Source: CBDHDJ01 sp965261645 (lineage in GTDB: Bacteria; Pseudomonadota; Alphaproteobacteria; SHVV01). From it: DNA of 64,000 nt. This document shows, piece after piece, positions 1-7,418 of this stretch; within the stretch, counting starts at the first letter, position 1, and every line of letters begins with the position of its first letter. The position numbers and the translations under genes are program-made. Location of the stretch: positions 1,364,001 through 1,428,000 of the forward strand of contig CBDHDJ010000003.1 in assembly GCA_965261645.1 (NCBI GenBank), given 5' to 3'. The notes beneath the pieces were generated by a model. It had not been told where the DNA came from and ran no database searches. It saw only the letters and a list, made by a program, of their open reading frames with translations.

Positions 1-246
1 CCGATAGACCAGATCGCCGTCGCCGAGGTCATCCAAGTCGGATAAATCAAACCCCGAACAAAAGCTCTTTCCGGCGCCGTCGAGGACGACCAGACGGGTC
101 CCGTCTCCAGCCGCCACTGCGATCGCCGCGAGCAGGGCCTCGACTAGTTCGAAGTCCAGGGCATTGGCCATTTCCGGTCGGTTAAGGGTCAGGCGCGTGC
201 AGACCCCGTGTTTGGCGACCAAGAGAATTTCTCCGGCTGTGTTCAT
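1..246 (-). CDS. Enoyl-CoA hydratase/isomerase family protein, N-terminal part (cut by window edge)
   Basis: The minus strand reads without a stop from an ATG at 246 to the window edge, giving 82 residues. It contains the crotonase-fold signatures 'LTLNRPEMANALDFEL' and 'LVVLDGAGKSFCSGFDLSD'. The second is the oxyanion-hole region of the family (usually AFCAGxD; here SFCSGFD). Crotonases act on acyl-CoA thioesters, but substrate and exact reaction cannot be told from this piece. The start is preceded by two tandem near-copies of its first 14 bases. Upstream lies mobile DNA, so this gene marks the left chromosomal or cargo border of the debris region. Confidence 0.85.
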   Translation of the reverse strand, partial: MNTAGEILLVAKHGVCTRLTLNRPEMANALDFELVEALLAAIAVAAGDGTRLVVLDGAGKSFCSGFDLSDLDDLGDGDLVYR

Positions 247-274
247 GGGGCTGTGTTCATGGGACTGTATTCAT
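233..274 (-). repeat. Three tandem 14-bp copies of the translation start region
   Basis: Read on the minus strand, three 14-bp units follow each other: ATGAATACAGTCCC, ATGAACACAGCCCC, ATGAACACAGCCGG. The period is 14, so each ATG is in a different frame. The first two open only five codons and then meet TGA, and the third opens the hydratase. The expansion creates two minimal upstream ORFs just before the real start. Confidence 0.8.
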
Positions 275-455
275 GAGGCTGTATCTATGCGGCGGGGATG
301 TCGGCAGAGGTAAGTCCTTTCATGCATGGGAGTGGAACAATTCAAATGCACCATCCATATCCAAATTTGGCATCCAAATCGCTTCGGTTGTTACCCTACG
401 CGTTCCCCAAAGAGATATTTTCTATAACTTGTTCAGGCTAAGAGACTGAAAATAG

Positions 456-480
456 TGGCGCCCCTGGCAGGACTCGAACT
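456..480 (-). other. tRNA 3'-end fragment (T-loop to CCA), probable attachment-site relic
   Basis: The reverse complement reads GTTCGAGTCCTGCCAGGGGC followed by GCCA. This is a T-loop, 3' T-stem, acceptor 3' strand and encoded CCA. The 5' T-stem does not pair properly and no D or anticodon arm lies upstream. Tyrosine integrases commonly use tRNA 3' ends as attB, so this is best read as an att duplication left by an island. No second copy was seen in the window. Confidence 0.6.
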
Positions 481-552
481 GTCCGTCATCAAAACATTTG
501 GGACTGTTGAGCCTATTTTCTAACGGACGTTCTGGCTCATCGTGGATTGATG

Positions 553-792
553 TTAAGCCGCTTGGCGTTGATGGTTCAAGCGGCGGTTTTGGATGGTCAG
601 GCTCTTGATCTTTTCTCTCCTTTCGATAATGGCGGTGTGTTGTCCAAAGTAGGCGTCGGCGGGTGTGACGGCTCCGATGCTCTCGTGATGCGGTCGTTGT
701 TGTAATGATCTGACGAAGGCGCCGAGCTGGGCTTCGAGATCACCGGGCAGATAATAGTTCTCCAGCAGGAACCGGTTCTTCAGCGTCTGGTG
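553..792 (-). pseudogene. IS3-type transposase (integrase core) C-terminal relic
   Basis: The minus strand encodes about 80 residues ending in QRQAA and a TAA at 553-555. Motifs such as 'HQTLKNRFLLENYYLPGDLE' and 'TPADAYFGQ' match the C-terminal end of rve-type transposases (DDE integrase core, IS3 superfamily). Compensating indels near 690-705 change the expected 'HYNNDR' segment into another frame for about ten codons and back. No upstream part of the gene remains. Confidence 0.75.
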
Positions 793-811
793 CCGACTTT
801 GTCACGTTAAC

Positions 812-903
812 TGTTATTCGGCGCGCAGGTTCGACGCCGATCAGCGAGGTAAAGCGTTGATATCCCGTGATTCTAGGGGGGAAGATTTCCCCGCCGGATA
901 ACA
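812..903 (+). repeat. 92-bp palindrome-ended repeat, copy A
   Basis: This is the first of five near-full copies of a 92-bp element with inverted ends (TGTTATTCGGCGCG ... GCGCCGAATAACA in consensus) and an inner inverted pair around TTCGACGCC. Here the right end is degraded (CCGCCGGATAACA). It carries no ORF, so it behaves like a MITE or fused IS ends. It interrupts the protein fragment that follows directly. Confidence 0.75.
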
Positions 904-1217
904 ATTGGACGCCGTTCAACATTGTTTCGGTGAACCAGGCGTCCACCGACCTGAACAGCTATATCGGAATGTCGCCACAGAACATGATCTACGTTAAAAG
1001 CGCGCATGCATATGTCCACGGCGCAGCATTCGCGCCGCTTTACAAGAAGCCGGCCGCCAGTCGTTATCTCGCGCGACTTAGGTCTGTTGCCGATGGCATC
1101 TCGGACCGGGCTGACGCCTGGATCGGTCAGTTCCCGTCCTACGATGCCGCGCCGACGCCAGTGTGGGGCGTCAACGCCAAGACTCTCCGCTCGGTTGTCG
1201 CGGCGATACGGCAATGA
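904..1217 (+). pseudogene. C-terminal fragment of an unrecognised protein, 5' cut by the 92-bp repeat
   Basis: An open frame continues from the end of repeat A to TGA at 1215-1217, about 103 residues, including 'NIVSVNQASTDLNSYIGM' and ending 'LRSVVAAIRQ'. Amino-acid composition is protein-like, and the frame's only start lies inside the repeat. I do not recognise the family. The most economical reading is that the repeat inserted into, or replaced, the 5' half of a gene. Confidence 0.4.
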
Positions 1218-1289
1218 GAGGCGGTCGAGGTGAAGTACCAGTCACTCTCCTGGCCTGGAGCGTCTCTGGTGCTGGATCGCCCTGCAAGC

Positions 1290-1404
1290 GCCTTCTCACG
1301 TCGCAGTTTTTTTTCGGAACGCGACCGAACCGTCCGCTCGAACTCCATGAAGCTGAAAGCTGCGCTTCGCAAGATCGATCCCGATAATGATAACCTCTTC
1401 CGTG
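1290..1404 (-). pseudogene. IS110-family transposase N-terminal relic
   Basis: The minus strand reads IIIGIDLAKRSFQLHG, then RADGSVAFRKK. This is the RuvC-like DEDD transposase N-terminus of IS110 elements and closely matches the larger copy ending at 23870. The frame is lost after the lysines in a run of eight T on the plus strand. The segment from here to 1485 (the IS110 5' flank) also matches the flank of the larger copy. Confidence 0.75.
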
Positions 1405-1484
1405 AACGTCTCTCCTTCCATTTGGCGTTAATGACACCTCCAATCTGGCACATTGCCATGCCGTCGGGGGTGGGCGTCCACTCC

Positions 1485-1508
1485 ATCAATATTCCACGCC
1501 GATCAACA
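1485..1508 (+). repeat. Right-end remnant of the 92-bp repeat next to the IS110 relic
   Basis: About 24 bases matching the right end of copy C (TCAAnATTCnACGCCGATCAACA) follow the IS110 5' flank directly. The IS110 at 23157-23950 has the same arrangement at 23951-23974, so the two IS110 copies sit at the same position of the same repeat. Confidence 0.7.
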
Positions 1509-1606
1509 ATGTTTTCGTCTCATCTTCGCTCCTTACGTCGCTACGATGAGCCAAAAACACTCTCCTGCTCAGTTCAACGATCTTGTCCAACTAGTGCTGA
1601 CTGGGT
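1509..1606 (-). repeat. ~95-bp repeat, uninterrupted copy (inverted relative to 3838-5335)
   Basis: Read on the minus strand, this segment (CAGCACTAGTTGGACAAGAT ... GAAGATGAGACGA) recurs at 3838-3866 plus 5261-5335, where an IS256 element splits it. On the plus strand it could encode a 26-residue peptide starting MSQKHSPAQF at 1545. In the other copy that ATG is ATA, so coding is doubtful. It lies just upstream of the 630-aa membrane-protein gene. Confidence 0.8.
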
Positions 1607-1639
1607 ACATCCAGGTCCTTTCGTAAGCTATCGGTTGTA

Positions 1640-3532
1640 ATGCTCCTGACTCTAAAGAAGATTTCACCACGGCGTTTTTCTGAAGCGCTTCAGACGTTGT
1701 ATGGGGAACACGTTAAGTTTTTGCTATTCGCTCCACTCTGGTTGCTGAGTGCATACTTAATCTCGCGTGCGCAGTCCATGGAGATCTGGGCGGTTAGCGT
1801 CAGCATGCTGTTGTTTAGTCTCCCTATTTTCACGACCACGACTTATTCCAGCACGATACGCATGGAATACAAGCTGGCGCCACTTGCACACACGGGATGG
1901 TTATACAGCCTCTTGTCGCGCCGTTTTCTAAGAATGTCTTGGTGGCTGATTTTCTCCCTAGTGATGTCGTTTTGGCTTTTCTTACAAATTCATGTCTATA
2001 CAGCGCTCGAATGGGGAGTTTTGGCGGTAGGGATCTTCGTATTCCCGATCACTTTTGCCCTGATTCGTGGATTTATTTTGGAGGAATTCCGTGAGGATAT
2101 TGCTCACAGTATGGCATTGGCATGGTCTCGTGGGTTGTGCGCTGTGGTCATGGTATTGCTGTATGTCCTTGTAACCGCGACTTTGGGCGAGTGGCCGGAG
2201 TTCGAGTCAATCCAGGCTGCTATCAGCGAGTACAAGAACCAAGCGGACGACTGGTCCGGAAGCGCATTGGTGAAAGAGGGACTGTCATGGGCTGCCTATT
2301 TCGATGGCCTCAAGGCGTATGCACTTGGTCGTGTTGGGCGAATCGATGCGCTAATAGCACTTTTGATTTTGGTGATCGTTAATTTCGCCATCTACTACAA
2401 CGTTTGTCTTGGGTGGTCCTGTTTTCTGATATCAAGGGCTGGCTTTGCACAGACTCGCATGATTCCACGTACAGGGGAGGCGATTTTTCAGGTGGCGGCG
2501 CTGTCGACGCTCGCCATTGGCTTTATCTATCTTCCCGGACTTGCACATCTGGAAGGAATAGTGTCGTCATCGGGATTGTCCGGCATTCGCGGTTCGCTTG
2601 AGCGAACTACAGTTGAGGTTATCGACGGCAATGTCTACCGCGAAGGGACACGCGATCAGATTGTTGCAGCGGCCCGCGCCAAAACGGATTTACTCGAGGC
2701 CACCCTTCAATACTTACGCAAAGAGGCGGACAGTATGTTCACCCGGCTCGAAACTGAGGCTGTAAATGAATACCATGACTGGTATTACAGTCTTCCCGCC
2801 GAATACTTACGCCTCGCCAAGATGCTTGTTGGTGATCTTGAAAGATATATGGTCGAACGCCTTAGCGAGACGTTTCAACAACCGAAGTGGTATCAGGACT
2901 TCAACGAAGAGCTGAGCAGAACCCTTGCCGTCACCGAGGAGGCGCGCACAGAATTGCGGCAGGTGGCCAGAGACATTCTTTCCCGAAATGGACTGGACTC
3001 GATACCCGCCGATGCCCAGGTCGCACTTACAGTCTCACTAGACGATATTCTGGAGCGGACGTTTCCTAAGGACATCATACGACTGGAGGATCGATCGGGA
3101 GTAGCCGGGGGCGCCGCCGGCGCCAGCTCCGTCGCTTCGGGTGTGATTGCGGCCTCCACTTTCAAGAAAATTATCCTGAAGAAAATCACTACGAAATTCG
3201 CCACTAAATCTGTTTTCAAACTTGCCGCTAAGGCGTTGATGAAACCGTTGGCCTCTCTGGGGCTAAAGGTTTCAGCGGGCGCAACTGGTGGTGCGGCTAC
3301 CGGCGCCGCCATCGGCTCAATTGTCCCCTTTGTTGGAACCGCTATTGGTGCAACGGTCGGCGGAGTTTTGGGGGCCTTGACTGTGGGTGTCGCGGTTGAT
3401 GCAGCACTTTTGCAACTTGAAGAAGCTTTGAACCGAGAGAATTTTGAGCGCGATCTCGTAAACGCAATTCAAGAGGCGCGCCGCGAATTTGCGCAAGAGT
3501 ATCTGGGGTCCCCTGAACTAACAGTGCCATAG
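1640..3532 (+). CDS. Multi-pass membrane protein with C-terminal glycine-rich segment, unknown function
   Basis: 630 residues. I do not recognise the family. About seven hydrophobic segments are visible at roughly residues 25-45, 50-68, 97-115, 120-142, 160-180, 238-262 and 285-305. A charged, probably helical region (about 320-480) follows. Then comes a small-residue-rich hydrophobic stretch (about 490-600) with glycine-zipper features (GAAIGSIVPFVGTAIGAT, GGVLGALTVGVAVD), ending in a charged helix. The layout recalls membrane-inserting or pore-forming effectors, but that is inference. Base composition is AT-richer than its neighbours, suggesting transfer. The start ATG at 1640 has no clear Shine-Dalgarno, and alternative starts cannot be excluded. 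The stop codon is followed with no gap by repeat copy B. Confidence 0.75.
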   Translation: MLLTLKKISPRRFSEALQTLYGEHVKFLLFAPLWLLSAYLISRAQSMEIWAVSVSMLLFSLPIFTTTTYSSTIRMEYKLAPLAHTGWLYSLLSRRFLRMSWWLIFSLVMSFWLFLQIHVYTALEWGVLAVGIFVFPITFALIRGFILEEFREDIAHSMALAWSRGLCAVVMVLLYVLVTATLGEWPEFESIQAAISEYKNQADDWSGSALVKEGLSWAAYFDGLKAYALGRVGRIDALIALLILVIVNFAIYYNVCLGWSCFLISRAGFAQTRMIPRTGEAIFQVAALSTLAIGFIYLPGLAHLEGIVSSSGLSGIRGSLERTTVEVIDGNVYREGTRDQIVAAARAKTDLLEATLQYLRKEADSMFTRLETEAVNEYHDWYYSLPAEYLRLAKMLVGDLERYMVERLSETFQQPKWYQDFNEELSRTLAVTEEARTELRQVARDILSRNGLDSIPADAQVALTVSLDDILERTFPKDIIRLEDRSGVAGGAAGASSVASGVIAASTFKKIILKKITTKFATKSVFKLAAKALMKPLASLGLKVSAGATGGAATGAAIGSIVPFVGTAIGATVGGVLGALTVGVAVDAALLQLEEALNRENFERDLVNAIQEARREFAQEYLGSPELTVP

Positions 3533-3624
3533 TGTTGTTCGGCGTGGGTGTTCAACGCCGATAGGCATGCTAACTCATTGACGTTCCGAGGGTCTTGGGG
3601 ATCAAACGCCGGCGCCTAACAACA
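3533..3624 (+). repeat. 92-bp repeat, copy B
   Basis: It begins at the base after the TAG of the 630-aa gene with TGTTGTTCGGCG and ends GGCGCCTAACAACA. Length and the spacing of inner motifs agree with the other copies. Its position suggests insertion at or very near the gene's stop codon. Confidence 0.75.
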
Positions 3625-3837
3625 GTGCGGTTCCTGCCGGCGACGGACGGGCTGCCGCCGCCTCTGGCGGCTTGGCTATCGGCGCGGCTCCTGCTGGGCC
3701 AGCGTTGCACTGGGCGCGATGACCGTGGCGGCGTCGGTATTTGCCGGGCTGGTAGGCTTCGTGGCGATTGCCCTCTGTGCGGTGATATTCAGCCTTCCGG
3801 CGTGGGGCGCCTGGTGGTGGCAGGCGAATTGTAACCC
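3625..3837 (+). pseudogene. Remnant encoding a single membrane-spanning segment
   Basis: In one plus frame the segment about 3715-3835 reads ASVFAGLVGFVAIALCAVIF followed by SLPAWGAWWWQANC, a convincing transmembrane helix. The upstream half is in a different frame and meets TGA near 3721. It is probably the decayed end of a small membrane-protein gene. Nothing identifies its family. Confidence 0.3.
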
Positions 3838-3866
3838 GTCAGCACTAGTTGGACAAAATCGTTGAA

Positions 3867-5260
3867 GGCTGTGTCTCGAAAGTGGTGGAAATTTGAGGAT
3901 GGCGTAATCTCCGGGTGACAAGACAACCACCCAACCGGCGGCTAGCACCGCCAAGGAGATCACGCCATGAAGAACACTACCGAGACTTCCGCGCTTTCGC
4001 TACTGGCCAATGACGCCGGCTATGATCCGCTCGAGGACCGGCTGCGGGAGAACATCAGATCCACGATCGAGGCCGTTTTTGAGGAGGAACTTGCGCAGTT
4101 TCTCGGGCGCTGCCGATACGGTCGAGAGGACGCGCTTCGGCAAGGGTATCGGAACGGGCACCGGGAGCGGCAACTGACGAGGACATTCGGGACCGAGAGG
4201 GTGAGCGTGCCGCGTGCACGGATCGTTGAGGAAGACGGTCGGGCGTCGGAATGGCGTTAGCGGGCGCTGCCGCGCTACCAGCGGCTGACCAGAAAGGCCG
4301 AGGCGCTGATCGCTTCGGTGTATCTGTCCGGAACCAACACGCGGCGGGTGAAACGCGCGCTGTTCGGGCTCTTCCGGGGTGCTGTGAGCAAGGACGTTGT
4401 GAGCCGGGCGTGGCGCAAGGTGAAGGTCGATTGGGACGCCTGGTGCAGCCGTGGCCTCGCGGATGAGGATATCGTTCGGCTGATCCTTGACGGTACTGTG
4501 ATCAAGACCCGACTGGATCGCAAGGCCACCAACATCTCGGTTCTCGCGGCTATAGGGGTGCGCCGGGATGGCCAGAAGGTCTTGCTTTCGATCGGGAATA
4601 TGGGCGGAGAAAGCCAGGCGGCGTGGCGCCAGTTCCTCGACGACCTTGATGCGCGTGGACTGAAACGGCCCGGGTTTGTCATCGTCGATGGCGCGCCGGG
4701 ACTGGAGGCGGCTCTGTCGGCGCTTTGGGGCGATGACCTTCCCGTTCAACGCTGCACCGTGCACAAGCACCGCAACCTTCTGGGTCATGCTCCCAAACAC
4801 ATGCATGACGAGCTGAGCGAAGATTACCGCGATATGATCTATGCCGACACTGCCTCCGAGGTGGAAACCCGCCGCAAGACGTTTGTCCGCAAGTGGCGGC
4901 TGAAATGCAGGGCCGTCGCGGACAGCCTCGCAGAAGCGGGCGACAAGCTCTTTACCTTCACGCGCCTGTCCAAGAGCCAATGGAAATCAGCCCGAACGAC
5001 CAACGCCATTGAGCGTCTCAACGAGGAGTTCAAGCGCCGGATCAAAACACAGACCGTGCTGCCGTGTCCCGAAACAGTGCCGATGCTCCTCTGGGCGCTC
5101 CTCGCTTCCGGCCAAATCCAGATGCGCAAAGTCGATGGATGGGAAACCCTCGATCAGCTAATCGCCGACGAAACCCTTGACCGCGCGGCCTGACTGCCGC
5201 GAAACTCAACCCGCTCGGAGAGGCGCCAAAACCAATTTCCACCACTTTCGAGACAGAACC
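3867..5260 (+). mobile_element. IS256-family insertion sequence with 8-bp target duplication
   Basis: The ends are imperfect inverted repeats, sharing TGTCTCGAAAGTGGTGGAAA at the left (from 3867) and, reverse-complemented, at the right (to 5260). The duplication TCGTTGAA flanks it at 3859-3866 and 5261-5268, the usual 8-bp size for IS256. The empty site is present at 1509-1606, where the same sequence has TCGTTGAA once. Length is 1,394 bp. Confidence 0.92.
3967..5193 (+). pseudogene. IS256-family (mutator-type) transposase with in-frame amber codon
   Basis: A single frame runs from ATG 3967 to TGA 5193 (408 codons), broken only by TAG at 4258-4260 after GRASEWR. The following codons continue the family sequence (RALPRYQRLTRKAEAL). 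Family motifs include 'YGREDALRQGYRNGHRER' near the N-terminus, the first catalytic aspartate in 'LILDGTVIKTR', the second in 'FVIVDGAPGLEAAL', the CTVHKHRN segment, and the terminal 'TTNAIERLNEEFKRR' with the catalytic glutamate. The element was mobile when it inserted (intact duplication). The stop is probably later decay unless suppressed. The ATG has a GGAGAT sequence close upstream. Confidence 0.9.
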
Positions 5261-5342
5261 TCGTTGAACTGAGCAGGAGAGTGTTTTTGGCTTATCGTAG
5301 CGACGTAAGGAGCGAAGATGAGACGAATACACGAAGCCACGC
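5261..5342 (+). repeat. ~95-bp repeat, second (IS256-split) copy, right part
   Basis: After the TCGTTGAA duplication the sequence CTGAGCAGGAGAGTGTTTTT and onward to about 5335 matches the reverse complement of 1512-1571. It is followed by repeat copy C, as the first copy is followed by a repeat end. The pair forms inverted repeats around the membrane-protein gene. Confidence 0.75.
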
Positions 5343-5434
5343 TGTTAATCGGCGCGCCAATTCGACGCCGATCGGCGCTCTAACGCATTGATATTGCGTG
5401 ACTGTGAGGGGTCAACATTCGACGCCGATCAACA
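5343..5434 (+). repeat. 92-bp repeat, copy C
   Basis: Begins TGTTAATCGGCGCG, ends GACGCCGATCAACA, 92 bp, with the inner TTCGACGCCGATCGGCG motif and GAGGGGTCAACATTC. No coding capacity. Confidence 0.8.
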
Positions 5435-5439
5435 ATGAG

Positions 5440-5520
5440 GCTAAGCCATTGAAATTACGTAAAGCAGCCATCGACAATTTAGCGAGATTTCGGAGTGAAC
5501 CCAGTTAACTTGACAAAGCC
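5440..5520 (+). repeat. 81-bp repeat, copy 1 (second copy at 34368-34448)
   Basis: GCTAAGCCATTGAAATTACG ... CTTGACAAAGCC is the same length and about 85% identical at 34368-34448. Read on the minus strand it begins GGCTTTGTCAAGTTA, which resembles the terminal sequence of IS6-family elements. An IS6 transposase relic exists at about 29920, but the link is inference. Confidence 0.6.
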
Positions 5521-5630
5521 TTTGCGAGACTGGTTGTTCATGACTTGCTCTCCGCGCCAATAGCGCTGTATCTCGGTGGGATGGCCCCCCTCGAAACACC
5601 GAGACGCGCACCCGGTGGGGGACGACATCG

Positions 5631-5876
5631 ATGGTAGCTTCCATCGGCGCGATCGCCTCGCCCTCGCAGGGCCGGGCTATATCGAGCACGACGGCTACTA
5701 TGCAAGGGACGACCCGTCCCACAAGGAGGCGAGCGCCTAGGCCGGCAAGGGCGTGGACGCGCTCGGGCTCACCGGCCTGGTCGGTTCCGAGACATTACCA
5801 GGCGATCCTCAAAGGCAGGATGCCGGACGGCCCGCATCTCGGCGGGCGCGGCAAGGACGAAGTGCAGAAAGGCTGA
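5631..5876 (+). pseudogene. MobF (TrwC/TraA-type) relaxase N-terminal relic
   Basis: The start MVASIGAIASPSQG is the typical N-terminus of MobF conjugative relaxases. It continues in other frames as GYIEHDGYYARDDPSHKEAS, an in-frame TAG, AGKGVDALGLTG and AILKGRMPDGPHLGGRGKD. At least two frameshifts and one stop separate these, and the histidine triad and helicase parts are missing. It is not a fragment of the intact relaxase at 52995, whose N-terminus differs. A second conjugative element therefore passed through this locus and was lost. Confidence 0.75.
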
Positions 5877-5890
5877 GGACTGTCGCCTAG

Positions 5891-7414
5891 GAGCCTGTCC
5901 GAGATTTGATGTTGTTGGCAAGCATTGGGGTGATGGCGAGTGGTCTTGTCGTGATTTTGGTTGTTTGGCTCATGGGTGGTTGCCTTCAGGGGCTTGGCGC
6001 GGCGAGAGGCATGATTGGTCTCGGCGTCTCATGGCGCTTGGGCGACGGCGAGCTTGGCCAGGTTGTGGGCGGTGCAGATCATCGCCCATTCGCATGTGAC
6101 CTTCTCACGGCCGCGCAGCAGGAACTGACGGAAGCCCCGGGCCTGCTTGATCTGGCCGAACACCGGCTCGACGGTCTGCTTGCGCAGGCGGTAGCGGCTG
6201 CGGCGCCCGGCGCGCCTGAGGGTGGCCGCCATGGCCGCGACCCGGCCGCCGGGCGGCGCGGCGCGCGGGCCCACGGCGGCGGCTTGGCCGTGCTTTAGCC
6301 GCCCGGTCGCGATGTAGGGCTTGATGCCCCGCCTATCGGCGGCCTCCAGGTTCGCCTTCGAGCAGTAGCCGGCGTCCGCCGATATCTCCCTGGGACGCCG
6401 CCCGAGGTTGGCTTCGATGGCGTCGATCAGGGGTTCGAGCTGGCCCTGGTCGCTGGTCGAATCGGTCAGGGCGTGGGCGACGATGATTTGGCGTTTGGCA
6501 TCGACCGCGGCCTGGGCATTATAGCCCTGGATGAAGCCGTCCTTGGTCTTGAGGATGCGGCTCTCGGGGTCGGTGAAGTTGCGCTGCGCCTTGTCCGCCG
6601 GCACATCCGCCGGCGGCTTGGGCTTGGGTCCCGGGCGCTTCGGCGCCCGCGTCTGGGCGGCGCGCGCGGCCGCGTCCCGCGCCTCGGCCTCCAGGGCGGC
6701 CTTGGCCTCGCGAATCTTGGCCAGACGCTTGGCCTTGTCGGCGACCCAGGCCGGCATCTCGTCGCCCCGCGCCGCGACCCCCAACGCCTCGTCCTCCGCC
6801 GCATCGGCCGCCGCCGCCCGGTCGAGCCAGCTCTCGACCACCGCCTCGAGCCCGGCCTCCGCCCTGACCATGCGGGCGTAAGACATCGCCTTGTGCTTGG
6901 AGGCGTTGGCCTTGATCTTGGTGCCGTCCAGCGCCACATGGCCGAGCTTGACCAGCCCCGCCCGGCGGCACAGGGCCAGCACCTGCGCGAACAGCCCCGA
7001 CAGCGCCGCGAGATGGCGCTTGCGGAAATCCGAGATGGTGCGGAAGTCGGGCCGCTGCATCCCCGTCACCGCCATGAAGTCGACGCGCTCCTCACACCCC
7101 CTGGCGATGCGGCGCGACGAATAGACGCCGACGCTGTAGGCGTACAGCAACAGCGCCACCATCATCACCGGGTGGTAGGGCGGCTGGCCGCGCGCCTCGC
7201 CATAGGCCGCAAAGATCGCCGACAGGTCCAGGCTCTCGCGCACCGCATCCCGCACCAGGTGCGCCGCGTGTCCCGCCGGCACGAAGTCATGGACCGAAGC
7301 CGGCAACAGCCAGACCTGATCCACGTCCCAAGCTCGAAAGGTTTTGCTCATGCCGTTTAACGAATCACACTCCGATACCCACGTCGAGCCAAATCCGAAT
7401 TCTCGGACAGGCTC
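5891..7414 (-). mobile_element. IS1182-family insertion sequence, intact
   Basis: Terminal inverted repeats GAGCCTGTCCGAGA(A)TT are at 5891 and, reverse-complemented, at 7414. The flanks are CTAG (5887-5890 and 7415-7418), a 4-bp duplication with the palindromic CTAG preference seen in this family. Length 1,524 bp with one transposase ORF. Confidence 0.9.
6029..7351 (-). CDS. IS1182-family transposase
   Basis: 440 residues, full length for the family and uninterrupted. The N-terminal DUF772-like region (MSKTFRAWDVDQVWLLP, 'PYHPVMMVALLLYAYSVGVY', 'RTISDFRKRH') is followed by the first DDE aspartate in 'VALDGTKIKANASKHKAMSY'. An alanine/lysine-rich linker, 'NFTDPESRILKTKDGFIQGY', 'ISADAGYCS' with the second aspartate, and 'TVEPVFGQIKQARGFRQF' with the glutamate follow. 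It should be competent for cut-and-paste transposition. Confidence 0.93.
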   Translation of the reverse strand: MSKTFRAWDVDQVWLLPASVHDFVPAGHAAHLVRDAVRESLDLSAIFAAYGEARGQPPYHPVMMVALLLYAYSVGVYSSRRIARGCEERVDFMAVTGMQRPDFRTISDFRKRHLAALSGLFAQVLALCRRAGLVKLGHVALDGTKIKANASKHKAMSYARMVRAEAGLEAVVESWLDRAAAADAAEDEALGVAARGDEMPAWVADKAKRLAKIREAKAALEAEARDAAARAAQTRAPKRPGPKPKPPADVPADKAQRNFTDPESRILKTKDGFIQGYNAQAAVDAKRQIIVAHALTDSTSDQGQLEPLIDAIEANLGRRPREISADAGYCSKANLEAADRRGIKPYIATGRLKHGQAAAVGPRAAPPGGRVAAMAATLRRAGRRSRYRLRKQTVEPVFGQIKQARGFRQFLLRGREKVTCEWAMICTAHNLAKLAVAQAP

Positions 7415-7418
7415 CTAG

